This document shows, in pieces, positions 55,604 through 63,255 of a DNA stretch of 64,000 bases. Origin of the DNA: Bradyrhizobium sp. Ash2021 (GTDB taxonomy: Bacteria; Pseudomonadota; Alphaproteobacteria; Rhizobiales; Xanthobacteraceae); contig NZ_CP100604.1 in assembly GCF_031202265.1 (NCBI RefSeq), positions 5,004,501 to 5,068,500 on the forward strand, read 5' to 3'. A model generated the notes under the pieces. That model saw only the letters and a list, made by a program, of their open reading frames with translations, did no database searches and was not told where the DNA came from. A program made the translations under genes and the position numbers. The stretch's first letter is position 1; the number at the start of each line of letters is the position of its first letter.

Positions 55604-56910
55604 GTCCGCTAACGAGGCTGATCGGCGTTGCTGCCGCTTTAATCGCTCTGACCTCGGCGACCCCGTTTGCCTTTAGGATGCTTGGCGACAACGCCTACAT
55701 AGCGCTGACCATGGTGGCGGCTTTGCTTACGATCGTCGCCACGCGCCTCGCGGAGCGGTTGCCGCCCGATCGCGTGCTGTGGCTGATCTTTTCGGTCGCG
55801 ATCCTGCTGCGCGTCTATATGCTGTTATTCGATCCGTTGCTCTCAAGCGACATCTATCGCTACATCTGGGACGGCAAAGTTCAGGCTGCCGGCGTCAATC
55901 CCTATCGCTATTTTCCGGCCGATCCTGCGCTGGCATCCCTGCGCGACGCGGCGATCTTCCCGCATATCAACCGGGTCGATACGGCCGCCACCATATATCC
56001 GCCGGTCGCGCAATTCTTCTTTCTGGTCGTCACGCGGTTCAGCGAGAATGTCATCACGATGCGTCTTGCGATGCTTGGCTGCGAGGCCGTTACCGTCGCG
56101 CTGATTATGCTGTTCCTGCGGCGCATGGAGCAGGCGATCACGCGCGTGATCGCCTATCTCTGGCATCCGCTCCCGCTCTGGGAGATCGCCAATGGCGGCC
56201 ATGTCGACGCGCTGATGGTCGCGCTGATGCTGGCGGGCTTGTGGGTTGCCTTGACCGGGAAGGCGCTGCGCGGCGCCGCCCTGATCGCGCTCTCGGCGCT
56301 GGTCAAGCCATACGTGGCGCCGGTGCTGGCTGGCGTCTGGCGCCCGTGGAATCTCAAAATGCCGCTCGTCGTGATCGCCGTCGTGGTGCTCTGTTATCTG
56401 CCGTATCTGTCGGTCGGCTGGGGCGTGTTCGGCTATCTGACCAAGGGCTATCTGACGGAAGAGGGGGTCACCGCCGGTTACGAGCTCTGGTTGCTCGCGC
56501 TGTGGCGGCTGGTGTTTGGCTCGCATCAAGGTGATGTCGCGGTCTACATGGTGCTGGCCGCGCTCACGGTGCTGGGCGCGTCGTTTGCCGCGGCCTTCCG
56601 CTCCGACCGCGGCATCGCGACGAGTCTCGCCAATATCAACATGCTGTTGCTGCTGACGCTACTGTTGGTGTCGCCGAACTACCCCTGGTACTTTCTGCTC
56701 ATCACGCCATTCGTTCCCTTGTGCGGTTCCGCGCCGACCTGGGTCGTTTCGATCACGGCACTCATGCTGTCAGAGCAGCTGGACTGGGATTTCTACATTC
56801 CGAGAATTGTGACAAAATCGGTTCTGTTCGGAGGTCTGTTGCTGGCCTGGGCCTGGGTGGCCTGGACGAGCCGCCAGTCAAAGACCGCAAGCGCGGGATT
56901 ATCGCAATGA
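55600..56910 (+). CDS. Polytopic membrane glycosyltransferase (GT87/GT-C-like)
   Basis: 436 residues with about 11 transmembrane helices. The first periplasmic loop carries acidic DPLLSSDIYRYIWDGKVQAAGVN, then NPYRYFP and YPPVAQFFF, a layout of polyprenyl-sugar-dependent GT-C mannosyltransferases. It would transfer a sugar from a lipid carrier on the periplasmic side. Overlaps both neighbours by 4 bases. Confidence 0.82.
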   Translation: MSPLTRLIGVAAALIALTSATPFAFRMLGDNAYIALTMVAALLTIVATRLAERLPPDRVLWLIFSVAILLRVYMLLFDPLLSSDIYRYIWDGKVQAAGVNPYRYFPADPALASLRDAAIFPHINRVDTAATIYPPVAQFFFLVVTRFSENVITMRLAMLGCEAVTVALIMLFLRRMEQAITRVIAYLWHPLPLWEIANGGHVDALMVALMLAGLWVALTGKALRGAALIALSALVKPYVAPVLAGVWRPWNLKMPLVVIAVVVLCYLPYLSVGWGVFGYLTKGYLTEEGVTAGYELWLLALWRLVFGSHQGDVAVYMVLAALTVLGASFAAAFRSDRGIATSLANINMLLLLTLLLVSPNYPWYFLLITPFVPLCGSAPTWVVSITALMLSEQLDWDFYIPRIVTKSVLFGGLLLAWAWVAWTSRQSKTASAGLSQ

Positions 56911-57986
56911 GCCTTTCCGGCGAAACGCCAGCCCAGCGCGCGCCGTTCGATCCGCGCCGCTATCACGAGCAGGTCGCGGCCGAGCGCACGGCAGTGGCGG
57001 AGCGTCCGCCGGTTTGCCTCTATCTTGAGGTCACCAATCGCTGCAATCTGCTCTGCACCACCTGTCCGCGCACCTACGAGGAGCTCGAGCCGCCGGCGGA
57101 TATGAGTTGGCAGCTGTTCACCTCAATCGTCGAACAGGCGCCTGATCTCGCGCGCGCGGTGCTGCATGGGGTCGGCGAGCCGATGCTGATCGCGAACCTG
57201 CCGCGGATGGTGCGCTATCTGAAAGACCGCGGCGTCTACGTTCTATTCAACACCAACGGTACCGTACTCAGGGAGCGCAACGGCCGCGCCTTGATCGACG
57301 CTGGCCTCGATGAGCTCCGGGTCTCGCTCGACGCCTCAAACCGCGAGAGCTTCAAGGCGATCCGAGGCCGCGATTACTTCAACCGCATTATCCGCAATGT
57401 GCGGGCGTTTCGTGAGCTGCAGGAGCGCGAAGGGTACGCAAAGCCGCAGGTGTCCGTCTGGCTCACCGGCCTCAAGGAAACCGTCGAGGAGTTGCCGGCC
57501 TTTGTGCAGGTCGCAGCCGAGGCTGGCGTCAAGGAAGTCTATCTGCAACGGCTGGTGTTCTTTGATGACGCGGCCATCGGCAAGGCGCAGCCGGATCAGG
57601 CGTTGTTCGAGCGGTTGACTGCGGAGGAGGCGGCCTATCTGAAGCAGGCCGAGGATCTGGCGCGCTCGCTTGGCATCACCTTCAGTGCGTCGGGTGCGGC
57701 GAGCGAGCCTGGCCTGAGCCTGAAGGGGAGCGGCGACGGTTCGCCGTGGTCGCTGTGCCGCCGGCCGTGGTCGCTGATGTATTTCACAGCCAACGGCCGC
57801 GCGCTGCCGTGTTGTATCGCGCCGTTCTCGCTACATGGTTACGACAATTATACGCTCGGCCATGCCGGGCAACAGTCGTTGCAGGAAATCTGGAACGGGG
57901 ACGCTTATCGCGAATTTCGCGCGGCGTTGCTGTCAGATAAGCCGCCAAAGGCTTGCGCCAATTGCGGCCTATGCTGGAGCCTGTAA
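56907..57986 (+). CDS. Radical SAM protein with SPASM-like C-terminus
   Basis: 359 residues from the ATGA overlap at 56907. Radical SAM triad: YLEVTNRCNLLCTTCPRTYE, then GVGEPMLIANLP and LDASNRESFKAIRG. The C-terminal Cys set (SLCRRPW, LPCCIAPF, CANCGLCWSL) forms SPASM-type auxiliary cluster sites. Such enzymes modify peptides, sugars or nucleosides. It overlaps the GT2 gene by 16 bases. Substrate unknown. Confidence 0.87.
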   Translation: MSLSGETPAQRAPFDPRRYHEQVAAERTAVAERPPVCLYLEVTNRCNLLCTTCPRTYEELEPPADMSWQLFTSIVEQAPDLARAVLHGVGEPMLIANLPRMVRYLKDRGVYVLFNTNGTVLRERNGRALIDAGLDELRVSLDASNRESFKAIRGRDYFNRIIRNVRAFRELQEREGYAKPQVSVWLTGLKETVEELPAFVQVAAEAGVKEVYLQRLVFFDDAAIGKAQPDQALFERLTAEEAAYLKQAEDLARSLGITFSASGAASEPGLSLKGSGDGSPWSLCRRPWSLMYFTANGRALPCCIAPFSLHGYDNYTLGHAGQQSLQEIWNGDAYREFRAALLSDKPPKACANCGLCWSL

Positions 57987-58705
57987 CCGAGGTGATTAGC
58001 CTGCCGGTCGTCTCAGCGATCATTCCCTGTCTCGATGAGGAGACCGCGATTGGCCAGGTCGTAACCGCGGTGCTGGCGCAAAATGTCAGCGAGGTTGTCG
58101 TTGTCGATGGCGGCTCGAAGGACCGCACGGTCGAACGCGCAAAAGAAGCAGGCGCGCGCGTGATCGTCGAGCCGCGCCGCGGCTATGGCCGCGCCATCCA
58201 GGCCGGCATCGCCGCCGTGCGCGAGGATGCCGACATTCTCGTCTTCCTCGATGGCGACGGCAGCGATCCCGCCGAATTCATCCCGGCGCTGGTGTCGCCC
58301 ATCGTCGCCGGCGAGGCTGTCTTCGTGCTCGGCTCGCGTGTGCGCGGAGTGCGCGAGCCCGGCAGCCTCGCGCCGCAACAGTTGCTTGCTGGTTATATTG
58401 GCGGGCTGCTGCTGCGGCTAGTCTATGGTGTGCGCTTCACCGACCTCTCGCCGTTTCGCGCCATCCGGCGTGATGCCCTCAGGCGTCTCGGCATGAAGGA
58501 AGAGACGTTCGGTTGGAACCTGGAAATGCTGATGCGGGTTGCGGCCGCCCGCTTGGCGGCGCTGGAGATCCCCGTCGGACAGCGGCGGCGGATCGGCGGC
58601 GTGTCGAAAGTCTCCGGCAATCTCGCAGCCGGCCTCAAGGCGGCTTGGTCGATCTCGACGACGTTTATCCGCCTCGCGCTTGCGCTGCGGCGCCAGCAGG
58701 CCTGA
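57971..58705 (+). CDS. Family 2 glycosyltransferase (polyprenyl-phosphate sugar synthase-like)
   Basis: 244 residues from MLEPVTEVIS. GT2 motifs: VSAIIPCLDEETAIGQVV, VVVDGGSKDRT, ADILVFLDGDGSDPAEF and the later ETFGWNLEMLMR. Resembles dolichyl/polyprenyl-phosphate glucose or mannose synthases but without a membrane tail. It could make the lipid-linked sugar used by the GT-C protein two genes upstream. Last gene of the overlapping cluster. Confidence 0.87.
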   Translation: MLEPVTEVISLPVVSAIIPCLDEETAIGQVVTAVLAQNVSEVVVVDGGSKDRTVERAKEAGARVIVEPRRGYGRAIQAGIAAVREDADILVFLDGDGSDPAEFIPALVSPIVAGEAVFVLGSRVRGVREPGSLAPQQLLAGYIGGLLLRLVYGVRFTDLSPFRAIRRDALRRLGMKEETFGWNLEMLMRVAAARLAALEIPVGQRRRIGGVSKVSGNLAAGLKAAWSISTTFIRLALALRRQQA

Positions 58706-59458
58706 TCAGCGCGCGCCGGCGCGATATTGGCAAGGAATGATGTCCTTGGGAGATTTCCGAGCCGCTGCGTCAGGCGGAGAGAACACCGCCAGATATCCCC
58801 CGTCGCCCGCGAGCTGATAGGTGGCGGTCGCGTGATAGCCGACCGCAGCAAGCTCGCAACGAAGCAGCTCGATCGGCGTGCCGTGCTCCGGCGTCGGACG
58901 TTCCTGGTCGACGATTCCGATCCGTGCGCCGGGCTTCAGCGCCGGTGAGAGATTATAGAGGAAGGCATAAGGCTGCGCGATCTCGTGATACATGTGTACC
59001 AGGATCGCCGCATCGAGCGATAAGGCGGGCAGGCGCGGATCGTGCGGCTCGCCGAGCGCGAGTTCGACATTGGTCAGTTTCAGCTGCTCGATGCGCTTGG
59101 CCAGTGCGGCGAGATAATTTTGCGTGATATCTTCCGCGATGACAGTTCCGGTCGGGCCGACACGCGGCGACAGACGCACCGTGTGATAGCCGCTGCCGGC
59201 GCCGATGTCGGCTACGGTCATGCCCGGCTTGATGTCGAGAAGGCGCGCGATCTGGCCGTCTTCCTTCAGGGCGTCGCGTCGATCCTCGGCCGAGCGGCTT
59301 GGGCTGACGATCGGCGCCACCGGTCGTCGTGGCGCAGGAAACTCGCTTGCAGGCACGCTCGACGGAGCAAGATAACCAATGTCAGCCGCCAATGAGCGCG
59401 CCGCCACCAGCGTGGCAACGAGCGCCGCTGCGCCGGCCAACATGCCTCTCGCCACCAC
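58706..59458 (-). CDS. Exported class I SAM methyltransferase-like protein
   Basis: 250 residues (GTG start; ATG at 59443 is an alternative). The N-terminus is a signal peptide (MLAGAAALVATLVAARSLAADIG). The body has SAM motif I TVADIGAGSGYHTVRLS, motif II GTVIAEDI, and LDAAILVHMYHEIAQP. SAM is not known in the periplasm, so an exported enzyme of this kind is puzzling; the signal may be an anchor or the fold may have another role. Convergent with the GT2 gene. Confidence 0.8.
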   Translation of the reverse strand: MVARGMLAGAAALVATLVAARSLAADIGYLAPSSVPASEFPAPRRPVAPIVSPSRSAEDRRDALKEDGQIARLLDIKPGMTVADIGAGSGYHTVRLSPRVGPTGTVIAEDITQNYLAALAKRIEQLKLTNVELALGEPHDPRLPALSLDAAILVHMYHEIAQPYAFLYNLSPALKPGARIGIVDQERPTPEHGTPIELLRCELAAVGYHATATYQLAGDGGYLAVFSPPDAAARKSPKDIIPCQYRAGAR

Positions 59459-59461
59459 CCG

Positions 59462-60115
59462 CTAGCCCGCGATGTGGAAGAACCAGCCGATCAGCCCCTT
59501 GCCGTCGCGCACGTCGGCGACGTTGCGGCGGAGCCAGGCATCAAGACCAAGACTGCGGCCGGCGGCCTCCACGGCGAACAGGAACATCAGCACGGCGAGG
59601 AACATGTAGGTCCACGGCCACTCCGAGGAATTGTCGTAAAGTCCGAGCCAGAGTTGCAGCGTATAGGCGATCGCGAGCACCCCCACGAAGCGCACCGCAA
59701 GCCCAAGCATCAGCGATCCCGCGAACACCAGCTCGGCAAGAAAGACGATGGGGCCGAAGATCGACATGTGGGTCAACACGACATCCTTCAGGAAGTCGCG
59801 GTGAAACTGGAACGCCGCGTTGGTCGACTCCTGCTCGGTCCAGTATTGCAAGCCGTCGGACAATGGCAGGGGCAGCTTCCACAACATGCCCTGAAACCAC
59901 ATACAGCCGATCAGCATGCGGGCGAACCAGACGCCGAGATGGCGGCCGGTCCGTTGCGCTGGATCCTCCTGCCAATTCTTGAACGCCACCACCGTTCCGA
60001 TGATCAGAAGGGCGTAGAACAGCGCAAGCACCAGAAAACGCCACTCTCCGAGTTTTTGAAAATCGCCGGTGTTTGCCGTCAAGAACGTCCAGGCATCGCT
60101 GAAGGGATTGGCCAT
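59462..60115 (-). CDS. DoxX/DoxD-like membrane protein
   Basis: 217 residues from MANPFSDAWT. Four or five transmembrane helices; the DoxX-type region has ARMLIGCMWFQGMLWKLPLP, FGPIVFLAELVFAGSLMLGL and GVLAIAYTLQLWLGLY. DoxX/DoxD proteins include the thiosulfate:quinone oxidoreductase subunit; here the function is unassigned. It is 3 bases upstream of the exported methyltransferase gene on the same strand. Confidence 0.83.
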   Translation of the reverse strand: MANPFSDAWTFLTANTGDFQKLGEWRFLVLALFYALLIIGTVVAFKNWQEDPAQRTGRHLGVWFARMLIGCMWFQGMLWKLPLPLSDGLQYWTEQESTNAAFQFHRDFLKDVVLTHMSIFGPIVFLAELVFAGSLMLGLAVRFVGVLAIAYTLQLWLGLYDNSSEWPWTYMFLAVLMFLFAVEAAGRSLGLDAWLRRNVADVRDGKGLIGWFFHIAG

Positions 60116-60245
60116 GAGCGCGTACTCCAAGGAAATCGATCGGTTATGGGCCTGTCTTAACTGAGGAGGCGCGCCGCGCAAATACTCAGGCGACGCGCCC
60201 CTCAAAGGTTATTACGCGAGAGAACGCCGGTTTATTACGCCGACG

Positions 60246-60992
60246 TCACTGTGCGTTGATCCAGTTGTCCGATCCCGTCAGTTTGACCGATACATCGGTG
60301 AAGAAAAGCCGAAAGTCTTTTCCGTCGATTTTGCCGTGGTGATCCATTGAGATCAGCAGCGGCCCGGCCTTTCTGTAATCGATGTAGTCGGCCATCACGA
60401 GCTTGGGTGGTGGCGTGGGAGCGCCACGGTGGTAGACGATCTGCCGGATTCGCTTGTCGGAGCCCAAATAGAGGTCCCATGTGTCGCCGGGCTGATAGCC
60501 GGCGTCGGGGTATTTCACCGAGATCTTTTGCGCGGACCCGTCGCTGAGCGGAAGCGTCTGCGTGCCCTCGTCGGTCCCCGCCACGCCGTCCCAAACAATG
60601 CGGATCGCCAGGATCAGCCAATACTGATCGTTCATGAAATCCGGATCGAGGGCCTTGATGGCATCGCTCTGCTTGTCGAGCTCCGAGCGTTTGTAGGTCG
60701 CCTTGACCTCTTTGCCATCCTTGTCCTTGCCGTCGTATGACACGGTATCGGTCTTGGGGCTCCATTGCCAGCTGCGGGCGATCGTGCCGAACGGGGCCTG
60801 GACATTCCAAGTGTATCGGATCGCCTCGATTTGCCCAAAAGAATCGAGCCCGTACGCTTTGGCTACGTCGATCATCGGCGAGCTCTGCGCCTGTGACGGC
60901 GCAGGGAGGAGCAATAACACGCCGATCACTAGCAGAAAGCGCATCAGATTGGCTCTCACGTTCCAGCACATCTCAGCAAAAATTCGGGTCAT
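60246..60992 (-). CDS. Exported protein of unknown function
   Basis: 248 residues from MTRIFAEMCW (GGAG 6 bases upstream; MRFLLVIGV at 60944 is an alternative). A signal peptide ends PAPSQAQ. The mature part is rich in beta-type wording (IRYTWNVQAPFGTIARSWQW, DTVSYDGKDKDGKEV, DTWDLYLGSDKRIRQIVYH). I do not recognise the family. A LysR HTH remnant is in frame upstream. Confidence 0.65.
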   Translation of the reverse strand: MTRIFAEMCWNVRANLMRFLLVIGVLLLLPAPSQAQSSPMIDVAKAYGLDSFGQIEAIRYTWNVQAPFGTIARSWQWSPKTDTVSYDGKDKDGKEVKATYKRSELDKQSDAIKALDPDFMNDQYWLILAIRIVWDGVAGTDEGTQTLPLSDGSAQKISVKYPDAGYQPGDTWDLYLGSDKRIRQIVYHRGAPTPPPKLVMADYIDYRKAGPLLISMDHHGKIDGKDFRLFFTDVSVKLTGSDNWINAQ

Positions 60993-61070
60993 GTTGCGCT
61001 CCGTGTTGTCTTTCATCCAACTTCGGTCGACCGACCTGTCGCCGGTTCCGGCAGGACGTTCCATTATACC

Positions 61071-61196
61071 ACTCAGCGTCGCAACGATGCGTGAAACTGT
61101 CGATTGAAGCACGCCAAGCTCTCGCCGAGCCGCGGAGAAACTGCCACATCGTGCGACTCGCACGAACAGGCGCAGGACGTGGATATGATTATTCAG
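61071..61196 (-). pseudogene. LysR-type regulator, HTH remnant
   Basis: 42 codons reading LNNHIHVLRLFVRVARC then GSFSAARRELGVLQSTVSR and IVATLS, a typical LysR N-terminal helix-turn-helix. No effector domain follows; the frame runs into the exported protein upstream region. A truncated relic. Confidence 0.65.
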
Positions 61197-61403
61197 GACC
61201 ACCAGCTTGGTGCGGCCCTGGTGGAAGCATCGCCCTCGTAGAAGTTCCACTGATCCGGGCTCGCAATAAATCCTGCAATTGTTACGACCGGCGACTCCTT
61301 GCCGTGCGTTCCACTTTCGTCGAGATAGGCCGTCATGACCATTGGGCGGCTCTTTCAGTAGGTCGCTAAAAACGCTGCAGCGGACAGAATATCCGTTCCT
61401 CGA

Positions 61404-62039
61404 TTACCCCGGCATCATCGTCTTGCGTGCGATGTCCCGGTATTCATCCAACATGTCAGTCCTAAATGCCGTTTGGGTCTGGCAGAGGTGCTGCAGGGTG
61501 GCCGCGAGCCGACCAACGATTCCAACCAGGGTCCGGAGTTCGGCAAACGAAATCGACTTCGTCATCTCCTCCGGCGTGAGGTGCGCAATTCCCAGGTTGC
61601 GCAGATGCACAAGTCGCCCGTGTACCTTCCAGTCAATCTCGCCGTAGATTTGCCGGAACTCTTCGATCAGCTCGGTTCGTGACGGTTCAAGGACGTCTGG
61701 TCCGTGCCGATCTTCCAGCGCCTGAAAAAGCGTCGCCACCACCTCGGGGTCCTTCAAGAGGCGATGAACCGCTTGAAAGCTCAAGTCATCGCGGTCGAGC
61801 AGCATCGACACCCGCAGAGCAACCATCATGAGCGCGTCACGATGAAGGACCGAGACAGGTTGACGCCAATCGCCATGCGGGTCATCCGGCGTCAACAATA
61901 GATCATTCAGTCCATCGGCTGACCCGAACGACCACGCGCATCGGGTCGCCACCGTGATGAGCCGGTGGGCATGGGCCAAGATGAATTCGGCACCGGGGGC
62001 GGACATGGCAATCAATTCCTGGGGCAATGTTTGGGGCAA
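61404..62039 (-). CDS. HEPN (AbiU2-like) domain protein
   Basis: 211 residues (an ATG at 62006 gives a shorter form). All-helical. It has RDALMMVALRVSMLLDRDD and the segment RLVHLRNLGIAHLTPEEM, in which R-N-x4-H fits the HEPN ribonuclease motif. The layout resembles the AbiU2 HEPN family of phage-abortive and toxin systems. It lies next to a broken tRNA-Ser, in a typical integration spot. No antitoxin gene is seen. Confidence 0.6.
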   Translation of the reverse strand: MPQTLPQELIAMSAPGAEFILAHAHRLITVATRCAWSFGSADGLNDLLLTPDDPHGDWRQPVSVLHRDALMMVALRVSMLLDRDDLSFQAVHRLLKDPEVVATLFQALEDRHGPDVLEPSRTELIEEFRQIYGEIDWKVHGRLVHLRNLGIAHLTPEEMTKSISFAELRTLVGIVGRLAATLQHLCQTQTAFRTDMLDEYRDIARKTMMPG

Positions 62040-62506
62040 TGTTGCGAATAATGGGCTATAATTGAACGATACCGCCCTATAACGAAACAGATTAGAGCGA
62101 CCCTATAACGCGCTGAAAAATAGCACGAAAAAGGGCTCAATATCATGAGATGATATGAGCCCCTTTCGTATTTCAAGACCGGTGCCTTAAACCACTCGGC
62201 CACCCTTCCGTCTTTGGAAGTCAGCGGCTTAGCAAAGCCGGCGGCACCGGTCGCCGGAACCTCTTTTATCAACGGGACGACTTCCGGCTCGTAACCTTCC
62301 TTGGCGAAACTGACGGTGATGTCGGCGCTGCGCTTGGCCACAATGGCGCAGGGCGTGATGCATGCGGTCGGAACCTCGAGGCCGGAGATGGTGGCCTCGG
62401 CTCCTGACGGCGTCGATGAAATGCTGATATTTTCAGTCGTCCCGCGTGTCACGGACGCGCAGCCACCCACCGCCGCGGCGAGCGCCACGACTCCCAAAAC
62501 ACGCAT
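62012..62506 (-). CDS. Lipoprotein truncated at the tRNA-Ser scar
   Basis: Residues 1-92 are a good lipoprotein: signal and lipobox AAAVGGC, then TENISISSTPSGAEATISGL and ITVSFAKEGYEPEVVPL, a PEGA-like domain. After GAAGFA the frame runs through the tRNA-Ser 5' half (translated GRVAEWFKAPVLKYE) and a terminator hairpin to a stop at 62012. The last 60 residues are therefore an accident of the junction near 62225. Possibly a pseudogene. Confidence 0.65.
   Translation of the reverse strand: MRVLGVVALAAAVGGCASVTRGTTENISISSTPSGAEATISGLEVPTACITPCAIVAKRSADITVSFAKEGYEPEVVPLIKEVPATGAAGFAKPLTSKDGRVAEWFKAPVLKYERGSYHLMILSPFSCYFSARYRVALICFVIGRYRSIIAHYSQHCPKHCPRN
62128..62168 (-). terminator. Rho-independent terminator
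   Basis: A long stem (GGGCTCA, then TATCAT with one bulge, paired to ATGATA and TGAGCCC; short loop GAG) with T-rich tail on the minus strand side (CCCTTTTT). It would stop transcripts coming from the tRNA or lipoprotein side. Confidence 0.7.
62171..62209 (-). pseudogene. tRNA-Ser (anticodon TGA) 5' half only
   Basis: Minus strand begins GGAAGGGTGGCCGAGTGG, followed by TTTAAGGC (D-arm) and CCGGT-CTTGAAA, the anticodon stem and loop with TGA. After the loop the expected ACCGG stem strand, variable arm, T-arm and acceptor are absent; unrelated sequence and a terminator follow. The break is right after the anticodon loop, a common integrase crossover point. Confidence 0.75.
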
Positions 62507-62632
62507 TGATTGATCTCCCCAAGCCCGGCGGCATCCAACCGCAACCGGAGGGTGAGATCAATAGCAACTGCTCGAAGATCGTTAATTTACGCACGCGCGT
62601 GGAGGCAGCGTTCCGGCACCCGCTCTTTCGGC

Positions 62633-62731
62633 CTAGTTGAACGCGAAAGCGATCAAGCTCGAGCACAAAAGCACGAGGCTCGCGGTGGTCAGTGCGAGGA
62701 ACCCGTCGGAGACAATGTCGTGGTTGCGCAT
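62633..62731 (-). CDS. Very small putative membrane protein
   Basis: 32 residues (MRNHDIVSDGFLALTTASLV to AFAFN) with one hydrophobic helix; AGGTG precedes the ATG. No family name. Support is the helix and ribosome site only. Confidence 0.35.
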   Translation of the reverse strand: MRNHDIVSDGFLALTTASLVLLCSSLIAFAFN

Positions 62732-62823
62732 GTTACACCTGCCACTGTCGATTCTCGTCCGAATTTATTAAAGCTTTCGGAATCGCCGATTGGCAGCGGT
62801 GACGCGTCTCTCCGCCCCGGGGC

Positions 62824-62913
62824 TCAAGCCCTTGAGCGAAAACCTTCGAATGCATGAGCGAGAAAAATCCCGGCGCTCACCAGGCCCATCACCGCTGTAA
62901 CCGTCTCAATCAT
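62824..62913 (-). CDS. Very small putative membrane protein
   Basis: 29 residues (MIETVTAVMGLVSAGIFLAH, then AFEGFRSRA), one membrane helix with a basic tail, AAAGGAAG 7 bases before the ATG. The good ribosome site and positive-inside tail support expression. Function unknown. Confidence 0.45.
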   Translation of the reverse strand: MIETVTAVMGLVSAGIFLAHAFEGFRSRA

Positions 62914-63255
62914 CGCAAACTTCCTTTGCGCCCCGGCACCCACCAAACGACTGCCGCGTTGCACAGTCAAAAAGATTCATTTGTCTGGATCGAAGATCCG
63001 GCCGAGTGATGATTTGTTGCAACAGGTTGTTTGAATGCGGGACAGGGCAGGCGTGATCCGGCCGCGATTAGCCCGTGATCGGCGGTCCGGGGCCGCAATT
63101 TCGCGGGCCGCCGCGGAAACCATTGATTCACCACGCGGGGGCTGACCCCATTTCCGCCGTGTTCCAGTTGCGATATCTTCATGCCTTGGTGCGGAGGTGG
63201 GCCGCATCGTGGTTTATGGCTGTTCAAGCCTCCGAGTAGGCATGCGGCCAGTGGA
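62914..63255. other. Upstream region of rlpA, no gene
   Basis: About 340 bases. No tRNA, operator or convincing frame seen. It should hold the rlpA promoter. Confidence 0.4.

Noticed and set aside
54090..57986. Classical arsenosugar (ArsM/ArsS) cluster
   Set aside because: The DUF2064 protein fits, but the radical SAM enzyme lacks ArsS wording and no ArsM is adjacent.
61400..62210. Group I intron interrupting tRNA-Ser at the anticodon loop
   Set aside because: No tRNA-Ser 3' half (T-arm GGTTCGAA and acceptor) was found downstream on the minus strand, and the following sequence is a simple terminator.
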